64,000 bases of DNA, taken from positions 19,184-83,183 of the forward strand of contig NZ_SRII01000016.1 in assembly GCF_004684095.1 (NCBI RefSeq). Direction: 5' to 3'. The stretch is from Hymenobacter sp. UV11. GTDB lineage: Bacteria > Bacteroidota > Bacteroidia > Cytophagales > Hymenobacteraceae. The stretch's first letter is position 1. Each line of letters starts with the position of its first letter. Under the pieces are notes generated by a model, which saw nothing but the letters and a program-made list of their open reading frames with translations, was not told the DNA's origin and did no database searches. This document shows positions 16,991 through 25,660 of this stretch, in pieces. Position numbers and translations under genes: made by a program.

Positions 16991-18286
16991 TTAGTGAACC
17001 GAGGGCTTAATAGCTTGATACTTGCCGCTCAAATGCAGGAGGCTGAACAGGTAGAGAATCCCGTCGTAGTAGGGGTCGAAATAGCCGTCGGCGTATGGGG
17101 CCAGCTTAGCATCCCAGAGCGCGTGCACGAACGCCAACTGCGGGTCTTGCCGCATCAGCGAGGCCGCCGCGCTGGTGGATACCAGCCCCAGCGAGTGCCG
17201 CAGCTTCTTCACGTCGCCGGCGGGCAGGATAAAGTCGGGCCGCGAGCCGTCTACGTTGAATTGGTCTTCGAAGGTATTCAGGCCTTTGCTGCGCAAAAAG
17301 CCCTGAAACCGCCCGGCATATTGCTGCTGCCAGGCCTTATCCTTGCCAAACCACACGTAGTCCATAGCAATGTTCATGGGCACCCGCCACGAATCGTAGC
17401 GAAAACCGGGCGGCGCCCACTTGGTCGCGTGGGGCGCGCCGCTAAACTCGGTGTAGTCGTAGTTGAGGCCCGTGGGCGCGGCGCAGGCTCGGTGCAAAAA
17501 CGCCCGTGATGTATCGGCGCACGCCCGGTAAAACGGCGCGTGGCCGTCCTTCGCGTACTCGGCCCACACCTCCATAAAGGCGGGCAGGTGGTACGAGGGG
17601 TCGGTCCAGTTGTACATATCACCCACCGGCACGAAGGTTATCTGCTTGTGCTCGATGTTAATCAGGTTGCGCACGCCGCCAGTACCATCTTTTTTCCACG
17701 AAGCATCCAGAATGCGGCGGGCCTGCTGGTAGTAGTTGATGCCCGTAGCGTTGCCCCAGCGGTTGGACGCAAACAGCAGACTCGTAACGAAGTACAGCTC
17801 GCCATCGGAGGCGGGGCCCTCCGAATTCAGCTTCATCGTGGTAGTGTTGAAACTCCAAGCAAAGTAGCCCGCCAGGGGCCCGTCCTGGTGCTGCAAATTC
17901 TTTTTCGACCACCGCCAAAGCCGGTCAAACACCTCTTTCTTATCGAGTTGCACGGCCAGCATCATCCCGTAGGAAAGCCCCTCGGTGCGGGCATCGTGGT
18001 TTTTCAGGTCCGATACGTAGGCCATCGAGTCGCCCACCTCAAAGTAAATTTTCTCGGGACCCTCAAATAAAGCCTGGTAAGTCTGGGCTATTTTCTGGTC
18101 GATGGCGGCCTGGCTATAACCGGCCTCCTGGAGCAGATTGGGGTACTTGCCAGTGTAGAAAGCGCCTTGCTGGCTGGCGGGCACCGGCTTTGGGGCGCGC
18201 TGGGCGGCCACACTACCCACGCCTAGCAGGCACAGTAGCAGCAAGCTAACTTTACTGTGGTTAAAAAAGGCAAATAATTTTCTCAT
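16991..18286 (-). CDS. GH8 reducing-end xylose-releasing exo-oligoxylanase (Rex)
   Basis: This is a 431-residue secreted protein (signal peptide 1-28) with an (alpha/alpha)6 barrel. The acid is predicted as Glu102 in ARTEGLSYGMM and a second catalytic Asp as Asp161 in PASDGELYF, with the spacing seen in Rex enzymes. The C-terminal region YADGYFDPYYDGILYLFSLL matches this subfamily rather than cellulases. Rex enzymes remove one xylose from the reducing end of xylo-oligosaccharides, opposite to the beta-xylosidases in this locus. In the absence of a GH10 or GH11 gene here, it is the only candidate for chain shortening from that end. Confidence 0.88.
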   Translation of the reverse strand: MRKLFAFFNHSKVSLLLLCLLGVGSVAAQRAPKPVPASQQGAFYTGKYPNLLQEAGYSQAAIDQKIAQTYQALFEGPEKIYFEVGDSMAYVSDLKNHDARTEGLSYGMMLAVQLDKKEVFDRLWRWSKKNLQHQDGPLAGYFAWSFNTTTMKLNSEGPASDGELYFVTSLLFASNRWGNATGINYYQQARRILDASWKKDGTGGVRNLINIEHKQITFVPVGDMYNWTDPSYHLPAFMEVWAEYAKDGHAPFYRACADTSRAFLHRACAAPTGLNYDYTEFSGAPHATKWAPPGFRYDSWRVPMNIAMDYVWFGKDKAWQQQYAGRFQGFLRSKGLNTFEDQFNVDGSRPDFILPAGDVKKLRHSLGLVSTSAAASLMRQDPQLAFVHALWDAKLAPYADGYFDPYYDGILYLFSLLHLSGKYQAIKPSVH

Positions 18287-18384
18287 AAAATAATGACAGT
18301 AAACAACTTACTTATTTGATAACGCCTGCCCGCAGGGTGCCGGGCATAAGCGTCTGGAATGAGAACGGCAGCGTAGGCCGCGCC

Positions 18385-20058
18385 TTATTTCTGGTACACG
18401 GGGTCGTGCCCCTCGTATTTCAGCGACTTAAAGGAGGCAGTGTTGGTAGTCGGCTGTCCAGCTGAGGTGGCGTACATGCCGTACAGGCAGCCGATGAAGC
18501 CGCCTGCGGTTTGCGTGCTCAGAAAGCGCGCATCTACCTTGTCTTTCAGCAAATTATACTGTTTGCCATCCTCCGAAAAGCGGAAGCTGTACGTGTCGCC
18601 GTCGGCGTTAATGCGCAGCATGACCTTGCCGGCCGCCGCCTTCAGCGGGGCTTTGGCCAGCAGCTCGGGGGCCTTGGGGTCGGCGGTGCTTTTGAAAAGC
18701 TGCACCACTGGCTTACCATTTTCCGTTGATTTGCAGAGGTAGTAGAAGTGCTTCTCGTCCTGAAACGCCACCAGGCCAGCCGTTTCATTCGCCGTCTTGG
18801 CCGCAAACGTCAGGTCGATTTCGGCGCTGCCGTACATGTGCTGCTGCCGCTTGCCGACGAAGGCCGGGCTGCCCAGCTCGGCGCAGGTTTCGGGCTTTAG
18901 CTTGAGAGTGAGGCCCTTGGCCTTGCTCAGCGAAAAGTTGGTGCTGTCCACGGTACGCAAAAACAATAGCGCGGGGTCCAGCTGCTTCTCGAAGGTGAGG
19001 GTGTAGGCAAAGTTACCGCTCTGGGGTAGGGCCCCCGGCTGCTTCACCTCCGGAAACTTGGCCTGGTAGGCGTATTGCACGCCATTGGGGCCGGTGTTCA
19101 TCACCGGCCAGTCGTTTTTCCATACCACGGGCGTGATAAACGTCTCGCGGCCCGTATTGTAGTAATTACCCTCATAAGGCCGCACCGCCAGGAAAATGGC
19201 GTAGGTCTGCCCATCGGGGCCCTCCACAAACTGCGCGTGGCCCGCCGACGTGATGGGGTTTTTGCGGTCGCGGGGCAGCTCGCGCTGCGAGAGAATCGGG
19301 TTGTTTTCGTAGGGTACAAACGGCCCCAGCGCCGACTTGCTGCGAAACACCACCTCCGTGTGGTTTACCGATGTGCCGCCCTCAGCCGCGTACAGGTAAT
19401 ACCAGTCGCGGGCCTTCATGAGGTGGGGGCCCTCAATCCAGACGGGCTTTTTGCTGAGGTCTACCCCCCCATTCACGAGGATTTTGGCCTCGCCCACCGT
19501 CTTCAACGTGGTCGGGTCTAGCTCGATGATTTTAATGGAGCGGTGGCCGTCGTAGAGGGGCGTGCCGGGTGGGTCGCTGTTGTAAATCACGTAAGCCTTA
19601 TCGCCCTCAAAAAACAAAGACGGGTCAATGCCCTTTACTTCGGGCAAAAAAGTCGGGTTGCTCCAGGGCCCGGCGGGGTTTTTGGCCGTCACCACAAAGT
19701 TGCCCTTGTGGTCAATGAGTGTGCAGGTGACGTAGAACGTGCCGTTGTGGTGCTCAATGGCCGGCGCGAATAGCCCGCGGGTCATCCGGTCGCCCATGAA
19801 GTTCATTTGCGAAGGCCGGTCTATCACATTTCCAATCTGCTTCCAGTTTTTCAGGTCTTTGCTGTGCATGACCGGAATGCCGGGGAAGTACGAAAAAGTG
19901 GAGTTTACCAGGTAATAATCTGGTCCTACCTTCGTAATGCTAGGGTCTGGATAAAAGCCAGTTAGAATAGGGTTAACCAGCTCAATCGATTGTGCAAGCC
20001 CCACCGTTGATGGCAGCAAGCCCACTCCTAGGGCCGCAAGAAACTGTTTGGTATTCAT
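18385..20058 (-). CDS. GH43 XynB-type beta-xylosidase with C-terminal sandwich domain
   Basis: The 557-residue protein has a signal peptide (1-23), a propeller (about 28-330) and a GH43_C2 beta-sandwich (about 345-545). Asp38 in GFYPDPSI is the base, the Asp in VKGIDPSLFF the modulator and the Glu in WIEGPHLM the acid. The segment YFPGIPVMHSKDLKNW is typical of xylan 1,4-beta-xylosidases. It should hydrolyse xylobiose and short xylo-oligosaccharides to xylose. It is 98 bp upstream of GH8 and is the first gene of the 15-kb co-directional block, after a likely promoter near 20152. An IS110 remnant lies behind it on the opposite strand. Confidence 0.92.
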   Translation of the reverse strand: MNTKQFLAALGVGLLPSTVGLAQSIELVNPILTGFYPDPSITKVGPDYYLVNSTFSYFPGIPVMHSKDLKNWKQIGNVIDRPSQMNFMGDRMTRGLFAPAIEHHNGTFYVTCTLIDHKGNFVVTAKNPAGPWSNPTFLPEVKGIDPSLFFEGDKAYVIYNSDPPGTPLYDGHRSIKIIELDPTTLKTVGEAKILVNGGVDLSKKPVWIEGPHLMKARDWYYLYAAEGGTSVNHTEVVFRSKSALGPFVPYENNPILSQRELPRDRKNPITSAGHAQFVEGPDGQTYAIFLAVRPYEGNYYNTGRETFITPVVWKNDWPVMNTGPNGVQYAYQAKFPEVKQPGALPQSGNFAYTLTFEKQLDPALLFLRTVDSTNFSLSKAKGLTLKLKPETCAELGSPAFVGKRQQHMYGSAEIDLTFAAKTANETAGLVAFQDEKHFYYLCKSTENGKPVVQLFKSTADPKAPELLAKAPLKAAAGKVMLRINADGDTYSFRFSEDGKQYNLLKDKVDARFLSTQTAGGFIGCLYGMYATSAGQPTTNTASFKSLKYEGHDPVYQK

Positions 20059-20151
20059 CGTTGGTAAAGTAGCGCCCTTGTTTTGGTAGGAAAAAAGGCG
20101 GCGACTAGGTAATGGACCTATTCACCAGCCGGTGCCTAATTGGGGCCGGGC

Positions 20152-20180
20152 TAAACATACAATGCGTTTTTCAGCGCAAC
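20152..20180 (-). promoter_or_regulatory. Possible Bacteroidota-type promoter for the xylan gene block
   Basis: On the minus strand TATGTTTA (20159-20152) matches the -7 consensus TAnnTTTG at 7 of 8 positions, and a TTG lies 17 bases upstream (about 20179-20177). The ATG of the GH43 gene is about 94 bp further on. No operator could be recognised. Confidence 0.35.
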
Positions 20181-20255
20181 TTTACCGATAGGTAGGGGCC
20201 CCGACAGGACCAGGGCTGAGCCTGAGTAGAAAGGCGCGGAGTTAACCTGCAATAG

Positions 20256-20741
20256 ACACTCAAACTGCTCGACCAGCAAATCCAGGCACTGCAGGCTGAA
20301 CTCCTACCCTTATTGAAGCAACATCACACCCGTGAGATGCCGCTGCCGTGCTCCATTCCAGGTATTGGCCGTGAAACGGCCGCCCAACTGCTACTCTTCG
20401 CCAAGGGCTTCGCGCAGGTGCAGAACTACCGTCAACTCATTGCCAAGGCCTGTTTGTGCCCGCGCGAATACAGCTCGGGTAGTAGTGTGCGAGGCAAAAC
20501 ACGCATCACACGCATGGGTGGAGGCTTTATTCGCAGTAAGCTATTTATGTGCAGCTTCGCTGCCAAACAGTCGAACGCGGCCTGCAAAGCCCTTTTTGAG
20601 CGATTGGTAGCCAAGGGTAAGAATGGAAAGGTCGCCTTGGTAGCCGTCTGCAACAAGCTGCTCAAGCAAGCCTGTGCCATCGTCCAGTCAGGGATTCCCT
20701 ATCAAGCAGAATTTAGCTCAAAACTTGCCCCCACCCCTTGA
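20256..20741 (+). pseudogene. IS110-family transposase, C-terminal remnant
   Basis: An open frame after a TAG at 20253 encodes about 161 residues: a short coiled-coil piece (LDQQIQALQAELLPLLKQ) followed by the Transposase_20 domain, with SIPGIGRETAAQLL, the helix-hairpin-helix-like motif, and FIRSKLFMCSFAAKQ near the end. The N-terminal DEDD catalytic domain (about 150-200 residues) is missing, so the gene is dead. It divides the xylan locus between the GH43/GH8 block and the VOC/GH43-GH43/GH29 block, against the direction of all neighbours. Confidence 0.85.
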
Positions 20742-21013
20742 CCTTTAACACAGTTCATTTTTCGTTTCTGGTTCAGTGCGACCCCAATTAGGCGTATTTA
20801 TATACTAAGGCATCTTGCCGTGCTTTATCAAAAAGTAGATTCTTATTCAGCTACCAAGACCCAGTTCCCAGCTACTACAGCCAGGTGTCCCCGCCTCGAC
20901 TGGCAAAGCCGGGGCAAATAGCTTGCGTAGGTTTGCAGTCAGTAACTCACCGTGCAGAGTGGCTGGCAAGTTACTGACTACGAAGATATTTACACGGTTA
21001 CAACCGCGTTGCC
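20742..21013. other. Intergenic stretch with a 10-bp inverted repeat
   Basis: No gene is seen. GTCAGTAACT (20938-20947) and AGTTACTGAC (20969-20978) form an inverted repeat downstream of the minus-strand VOC gene. There is no T-run, so a terminator role is weakly supported. It may equally be the outer flank of the IS110 remnant. Confidence 0.35.
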
Positions 21014-21406
21014 CTACACCATATAAAACTCCCAGGCGATACGGTCGGGGTCTTTAAAGGCCACGTACTTCATGGGCCCCACGGTGTCTTGCTTGATGCC
21101 GGTGTTCTCCACCCCGGCTGCCTCCAAGGCATCGGCTACCCGGTGTAGCTCGGCCTCATCTTCGCAGGCGATGGCGATGTGGTCGAGGCCTACGTTGAAG
21201 GGGGTGAAGGTGCTCCCCCCCGGATAGGTGGGCTGCGCCTGCTTGAAGCCAATGAAGGTTGACCCTACCAAGAAACCCAGTATTTCGGGGGTTTCCAGCG
21301 CTACGGGCAAGCCCAGCAAGTCATGATAAAACGCCTTGGCGCGGGCAAAGTCAGTGGTACGCAGGGCGACGTGCGCCAAGCCTTTGGTTTTGGGTTGAAT
21401 GGCCAT
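21014..21406 (-). CDS. VOC-superfamily (glyoxalase-like) protein
   Basis: The 130-residue protein starts MAIQPKTKGLAHVALRTTDF; an upstream ATG at 21445 would add a Phe-rich, unlikely leader. It has two beta-alpha-beta-beta-beta modules. Candidate metal ligands are His in LAHVALRT, His in LDHIAIAC and Glu in AWEFYMV, as in glyoxalase or dioxygenase folds. Substrate is unknown. The protein has no signal peptide, so it is cytoplasmic and stands out among secreted hydrolases. It may handle a sugar or ferulate-derived metabolite, or be an unrelated passenger next to the IS110 remnant. Confidence 0.8.
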   Translation of the reverse strand: MAIQPKTKGLAHVALRTTDFARAKAFYHDLLGLPVALETPEILGFLVGSTFIGFKQAQPTYPGGSTFTPFNVGLDHIAIACEDEAELHRVADALEAAGVENTGIKQDTVGPMKYVAFKDPDRIAWEFYMV

Positions 21407-21633
21407 GAAGAAGAAAAAGAATGCGTTGGCCCCGTTTAACGGCAAATCGCGAACGTAGGCTAACCGGCCTGCCGAGCAACGCCCGGTGCAAGAAAGGTGT
21501 CAAGGCGCTAGCTGTTTATAGCGATAATTACCCCCTTATTTGTAAAAGTTATCAGACAACCAGCGTCTCGCCTCCGTTGGCTCAGCCCCTAGCCTCAATC
21601 GGCCGCCTGAAAGGGCTGCTGCTGGCGCTGGGG

Positions 21634-23820
21634 CTACTTCACCCGCACCGGCTGGATGCCGGTGTGCGTGGGCACCACGGGCCGGATGCTGCCGTTGGGA
21701 TTGAACTCCAGCTTGTCGATACACACCTCGCGGTGGAAGCCCGCGTCGCCGCCCATCTTGATGCCGGTGGGGTAGGTGAAGCGGTGGTACACCAGGTACC
21801 ACTCGTCGCGGCCCGGCACCTGGATGGTCGAGTTGTGGCCCGTGCCGTAAATACCGGCCGCCGGTTTTTTGCTGATAACCAGGCTGTTGGCCGGCACCGT
21901 GATGAGGCCCAGCGGCGAAGTGGCTGTGCCGTAGCGCACCTGGTAGTTGGGGCTGCGCGTGTCGTCCTCGCTCCACATGACGTAGTAGGTGCCGTTGCGA
22001 AACAGCACGTGGCCACCCTCGCGGAAGGTCTTGTCGGGCGTGAGCACCCGCGTGGTACCGGGCTTGAGGCTCACCAGGTCGTCGTTGAGCTCGGCGCCGG
22101 CCAGGTAGCCATTGCCCCAGTAGAGGTAGGTTTTGCCGCTTTTCGGGTCCTTAAACACGGCCGGGTCAATCTGCTGGCCGCCCTTTACGCCCTCAGGCAG
22201 CTGGTCGAGCAGCGGCCGGCCCGAGTCCTTGAACGGCCCGGTGGGGCTGTCCGACAACGCCACCCCGATTTTGGCGCCCGCGCAGAAATAATAGGCGTAG
22301 CGGTAGCCGGTAGCCGTTTTCTGCTCAATGATGCATGGGGCCCAGGCGCTCTTCTTGGCCCAGCTCACGTCCTTGGGCAGGTCCAGAATCACGCCCTCGT
22401 CCTTCCAGTTCACCAAATCGGACGACGAAAACGTTTTGAAATACGTGCCCGACCAGCCGGTGAAGCCGTCGGTGGTGGGGTAGAGGTAAAATTTGCCGGT
22501 TTTCTCAGCGTACAGGATGGCCGGGTCGGCGTAGTAGCCGGGCAGGGCCGGGTTGTGGGTTTCAGTTACGCTCACCCGATAGGCGCGCTTGGCCGCACCC
22601 TGGCCCACGGTGTACGTTACGGGGCCAGCCGCAAAGTTCTGGGGGCCGCTGGGCGCTACGGGTAGGGCTGGGTTGCTGATTTGCAGGTCAAACGCCTTCA
22701 AATTAGTGCCCGGCAGCGCCAGGAAATCGACCTTGCCAGCGGCGCTGTCCACTACCGTGTTCGGCTTGCGCAGGGCGGGGTTAGTGGCCGTCAGCAGCAC
22801 GTCGGTGGGGGCCAGCCAGCGCGTGGCCAGGCGCGTGGCCTCGGCGGCCGTGATGGGCAGCACGGTGCCGTGGCGGGGGTGAAAGTTCATGCTCACCTCG
22901 CCGTCCACCACCGCAAAATGCTCCAGGTCGCGGGTACGGGTAAACTGGTACTTGCCGCTGGTGTACATGTCGTACATCAGAATGTAATCGTCCGAATTGT
23001 TGAGCTTGAACGTGCCCGCGCCCTCCACCGGGCTGGTAGTTTGCTGCACGTACTGGTCGCGCTGCACATAGCCGCTAGTGAGCTTATCCGACACCGCGAT
23101 TTTGATGCCGTTGCCCTGGCCCTCGGTCTTGAAAAACAGGTAGTACTTGCCGCCCTTGGCCACGATGTCGCCATCGATGCACGAGCCATTGGTGGGCGAG
23201 AAGAACAGCTGCTTCGGCTCGCCTTCCAGGTCCGTAAAGTCCTTATTAGCGTAGGCGTAGTAGATTTTGTCGGGCCCGCCGGCGTACTGCAACGAGAAGT
23301 ACACCAGGTACTTGCCGGCCTTGACGTCGTAGATGGTTTGCGGGGCCCATACCCGCTTCAGGCTCTCCTGGTGGGGGTAGCGCGTGGGAAAATGCACGGC
23401 GCTCGACTTCCAGTTAATCAGGTCCGTGGACTTGAGCAGCACCAGGCCGCGGTTCGAGTCCCAGCCCTGGGCCGACACCATGTCGGTGGCAGTCATGTAG
23501 AACGTTTTGCCATCGTGCCCGCGCAGGATGTGCGGGTCGCGCACGCCCCCGGTCTGGCTGATGGCCGCCGAACTCACGACTGGCCGGTTGCCATGGAGGG
23601 CCGTGTAGTGGTAGCCATCGGGACTGAGGGCGAAGCGGATGGCCTCCTCCTTCTTGTCGTTGCCGGTGAAGTACACAAACAGATAGGCGCTGGGCTTTTC
23701 CGGAGTGGCCGGAGGGCCCGCGGCGGCGGGCGCGGCCAGCCCTACCCCCCCCAGCAGCAGCAGCGCCCGCCCGATGCGCTTCAAAGCCCCAAAAATTGAC
23801 TCCAATTGATTATAAAACAT
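21634..23820 (-). CDS. Two-domain GH43-GH43 hydrolase
   Basis: From ATG 23820 (signal peptide LLLLGGVGLAAPAAAG) the protein has 728 residues; an earlier ATG at 23886 would place the signal too deep. An N-terminal GH43-like propeller covers about 40-320 (GGVRDPHIL; VWAPQTIYD; SCIDGDIV; VEGAGTFKL). A linker with a small beta domain (about 330-425) follows. A second propeller covers about 427-725 (GYYADPAILY; GGQQIDPAVF; FREGGHVLF). Both keep an Asp at the base position and an acidic residue at the acid position, so both may be active. Fused GH43 pairs can combine arabinofuranosidase and xylosidase action on branched arabinoxylan. The gene follows GH29 by 72 bp. Confidence 0.85.
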   Translation of the reverse strand: MFYNQLESIFGALKRIGRALLLLGGVGLAAPAAAGPPATPEKPSAYLFVYFTGNDKKEEAIRFALSPDGYHYTALHGNRPVVSSAAISQTGGVRDPHILRGHDGKTFYMTATDMVSAQGWDSNRGLVLLKSTDLINWKSSAVHFPTRYPHQESLKRVWAPQTIYDVKAGKYLVYFSLQYAGGPDKIYYAYANKDFTDLEGEPKQLFFSPTNGSCIDGDIVAKGGKYYLFFKTEGQGNGIKIAVSDKLTSGYVQRDQYVQQTTSPVEGAGTFKLNNSDDYILMYDMYTSGKYQFTRTRDLEHFAVVDGEVSMNFHPRHGTVLPITAAEATRLATRWLAPTDVLLTATNPALRKPNTVVDSAAGKVDFLALPGTNLKAFDLQISNPALPVAPSGPQNFAAGPVTYTVGQGAAKRAYRVSVTETHNPALPGYYADPAILYAEKTGKFYLYPTTDGFTGWSGTYFKTFSSSDLVNWKDEGVILDLPKDVSWAKKSAWAPCIIEQKTATGYRYAYYFCAGAKIGVALSDSPTGPFKDSGRPLLDQLPEGVKGGQQIDPAVFKDPKSGKTYLYWGNGYLAGAELNDDLVSLKPGTTRVLTPDKTFREGGHVLFRNGTYYVMWSEDDTRSPNYQVRYGTATSPLGLITVPANSLVISKKPAAGIYGTGHNSTIQVPGRDEWYLVYHRFTYPTGIKMGGDAGFHREVCIDKLEFNPNGSIRPVVPTHTGIQPVRVK

Positions 23821-23892
23821 ACAGTTACTACTACCAATGCAATGTCTGGCCGCCTCTGAATAAGCAAGCTCACTATCCTTTTTCAAACGTGC

Positions 23893-25551
23893 CTAAGCCG
23901 GTATAATCTTCAGCGCGTAGGCAATGGCGTTGGGCTTTTGCGCGGGCAGCACCACGGCCAGGCCGTCTTTGGTGTGCTCAAACTTGAGCTTGCCTGCTGC
24001 CCCCAGCAGCTCCACCTGCTTCACTTTGCCGGGGTAGTGCGGCCCGCCCGCGGCCAGCGACTTGAGCAGCAGGCGGCCATCGGCGGGCCAGCCCAGGGCC
24101 GTAGCGTACAGCACGTTGCCCTTGGTGACGTAGCGAATATCCTGGGCCCCGAAGGGCTTGCCCTTGCCTTCGTTGAAGCCCTGGGCGCTGAGGGCGGCGG
24201 CGCCCTCCTGGGCCGGGCCCTCGCCGAAGATTTTCCAGGGCCGGGTGCCGTAGATGCTCTCGGAGTTGGCCTGCATCCAAGCGGTGATGCCCTCCACGAC
24301 GGCCCGTTCCTGGTCGTCGATGCTGCCGTTGCCGCGCACCGGAATGTTGAGCAGCAGGTTGCCGTTCTTGCTCACCACGTCGATGAGGGTGTGCACAACG
24401 GTTTGGGCACTCTTGTAGCCGTGCTTGTCGTAGATGCGGCGGTCGTAGTGCCACTGGCCCAGGCAGGTATCGGTTTGCCAGGGCAGGGGCTCAATCTCGT
24501 TGCTCTGGCCGCGCTCGATGTCCCAAACCATGCATTTGCGCTGCTGCGCGTCCAGGATTTTGCCGTTTATCACGGCCTCGTTGCGGCCACCGTGGCGCTG
24601 GGCGCTGGCGTTGTACATGTGCGCCGCAATGCGCAGGCCGGCGTCGCTCACCGGCCACAGGGGTAGGGCCGTGTCGTCGAAATACACCAGGTCGGGCTCG
24701 TACTTATCAATCAGCTCGATGGTGCGGTTGTAGAACTTCTCACAGTACTCCTTGCTGGGCGGGGTCACGCCGTTGCCCCAGTTCCACTGCCGGTGCACCG
24801 AGCTATTGTCGAGGCTGTTCTCACTCAGGGGGTGGTTTTGGGCATAAAGGGCCTGCGGGTCGTAGCCCTGCCACCACAGGCCCTGGCCGTCGGCGGTGGT
24901 CACTTTGCCATCGTAGGGCACGCCGGCCAGCGGGCCCACTTTGTCGGCGCGCTGGGCCGTTTCCATCCAGCGCCAAGTGTGGGCGGCGTGCACGCTCACC
25001 CCAAAGCGCAGGCCCTGCTTTTTAGCGGCCTTGGCCCAGCCGCCCACCAGGTCTTTTTTGGGCCCCACGCGGGTCGAGTTCCAGGGCTGGTAGGTGCTGT
25101 TGTAGAGGTCGAGGTTGTCGTGGTGGTTGGCCAGGGCCACGAAATACTTGGCGCCGGCTTTTTTGTAGAGCGCCACTAGCTCCTCGGGGTTCCACTCCTC
25201 GGCCTTCCACTCGTTTATCACGTCCTTGAAGCCAAACTTGGACGGGTGCCCGTACTTCTCGCAGTGAAACTTGTACTGGTCCGAGCCCTCCTCGTACATG
25301 CCGCGGGCGTACCAGTCGCCCCGCTCGGGCTGGCACTGGGGCCCCCAGTGCGCCCACAGGCCAAACTTGGCGTCGCGAAACCACTCGGGCGTCTGGTATT
25401 GGGCCAATGAATCCCAGGTGGGTAGGAACTTGCCGGCCGCCGGCTCGGCGGCCGGGGCCAGCGGGCTCCAGTTGAGGCCCGCCACCACGCTGGGCAGCCA
25501 GGCGGCCGGGGCGGCCAGGGCCATGTTTTTAAGCAGCTTTCTTCTGTTCAT
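23893..25551 (-). CDS. GH29 alpha-L-fucosidase
   Basis: ATG 25551 gives MNRRKLLKNMALAAPAAWLP, a twin-arginine-like or Sec signal. The frame is open further upstream, but only through the palindrome at 25585-25656. The mature protein (552 residues in total) has the GH29 barrel: FGLWAHWGPQ near residue 64, NHHDNLDLY at 142-150 and the nucleophile predicted as Asp292 in DLVYFDDTALPLW. A C-terminal beta domain follows after about 440. GH29 enzymes are retaining alpha-L-fucosidases of varied linkage; some take related sugars. With GH95 in the same locus, the target glycan probably carries fucose or L-galactose. It follows the truncated susD. Confidence 0.92.
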   Translation of the reverse strand: MNRRKLLKNMALAAPAAWLPSVVAGLNWSPLAPAAEPAAGKFLPTWDSLAQYQTPEWFRDAKFGLWAHWGPQCQPERGDWYARGMYEEGSDQYKFHCEKYGHPSKFGFKDVINEWKAEEWNPEELVALYKKAGAKYFVALANHHDNLDLYNSTYQPWNSTRVGPKKDLVGGWAKAAKKQGLRFGVSVHAAHTWRWMETAQRADKVGPLAGVPYDGKVTTADGQGLWWQGYDPQALYAQNHPLSENSLDNSSVHRQWNWGNGVTPPSKEYCEKFYNRTIELIDKYEPDLVYFDDTALPLWPVSDAGLRIAAHMYNASAQRHGGRNEAVINGKILDAQQRKCMVWDIERGQSNEIEPLPWQTDTCLGQWHYDRRIYDKHGYKSAQTVVHTLIDVVSKNGNLLLNIPVRGNGSIDDQERAVVEGITAWMQANSESIYGTRPWKIFGEGPAQEGAAALSAQGFNEGKGKPFGAQDIRYVTKGNVLYATALGWPADGRLLLKSLAAGGPHYPGKVKQVELLGAAGKLKFEHTKDGLAVVLPAQKPNAIAYALKIIPA

Positions 25552-25584
25552 AGTCAGGGAGGAAAAAGGAGGGGGTAGGGCGCC

Positions 25585-25656
25585 GTAGCGCGGGCTTTTA
25601 GTCCGCGAGTAGCTGGCAAAGTACCGGCACACCCGCGGACTAAAAGTCCGCGCTAC
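25585..25656. repeat. Inverted repeat between the truncated susD and GH29
   Basis: Arms 25585-25607 and 25634-25656 are complementary at 22 of 23 positions, separated by 26 bases. The right arm begins CGCGGACTAAAAGTCCGCGC, which itself folds into a small hairpin. It starts 5 bp after the susD stop. It could be an attenuator or 3' stabiliser of the susD mRNA, or a dispersed repeat. Confidence 0.8.
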
Positions 25657-25660
25657 ATCC

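Noticed and set aside
22681..23799. 372-residue plus-strand open frame opposite the double GH43
   Set aside because: It is an antisense shadow of a supported gene.
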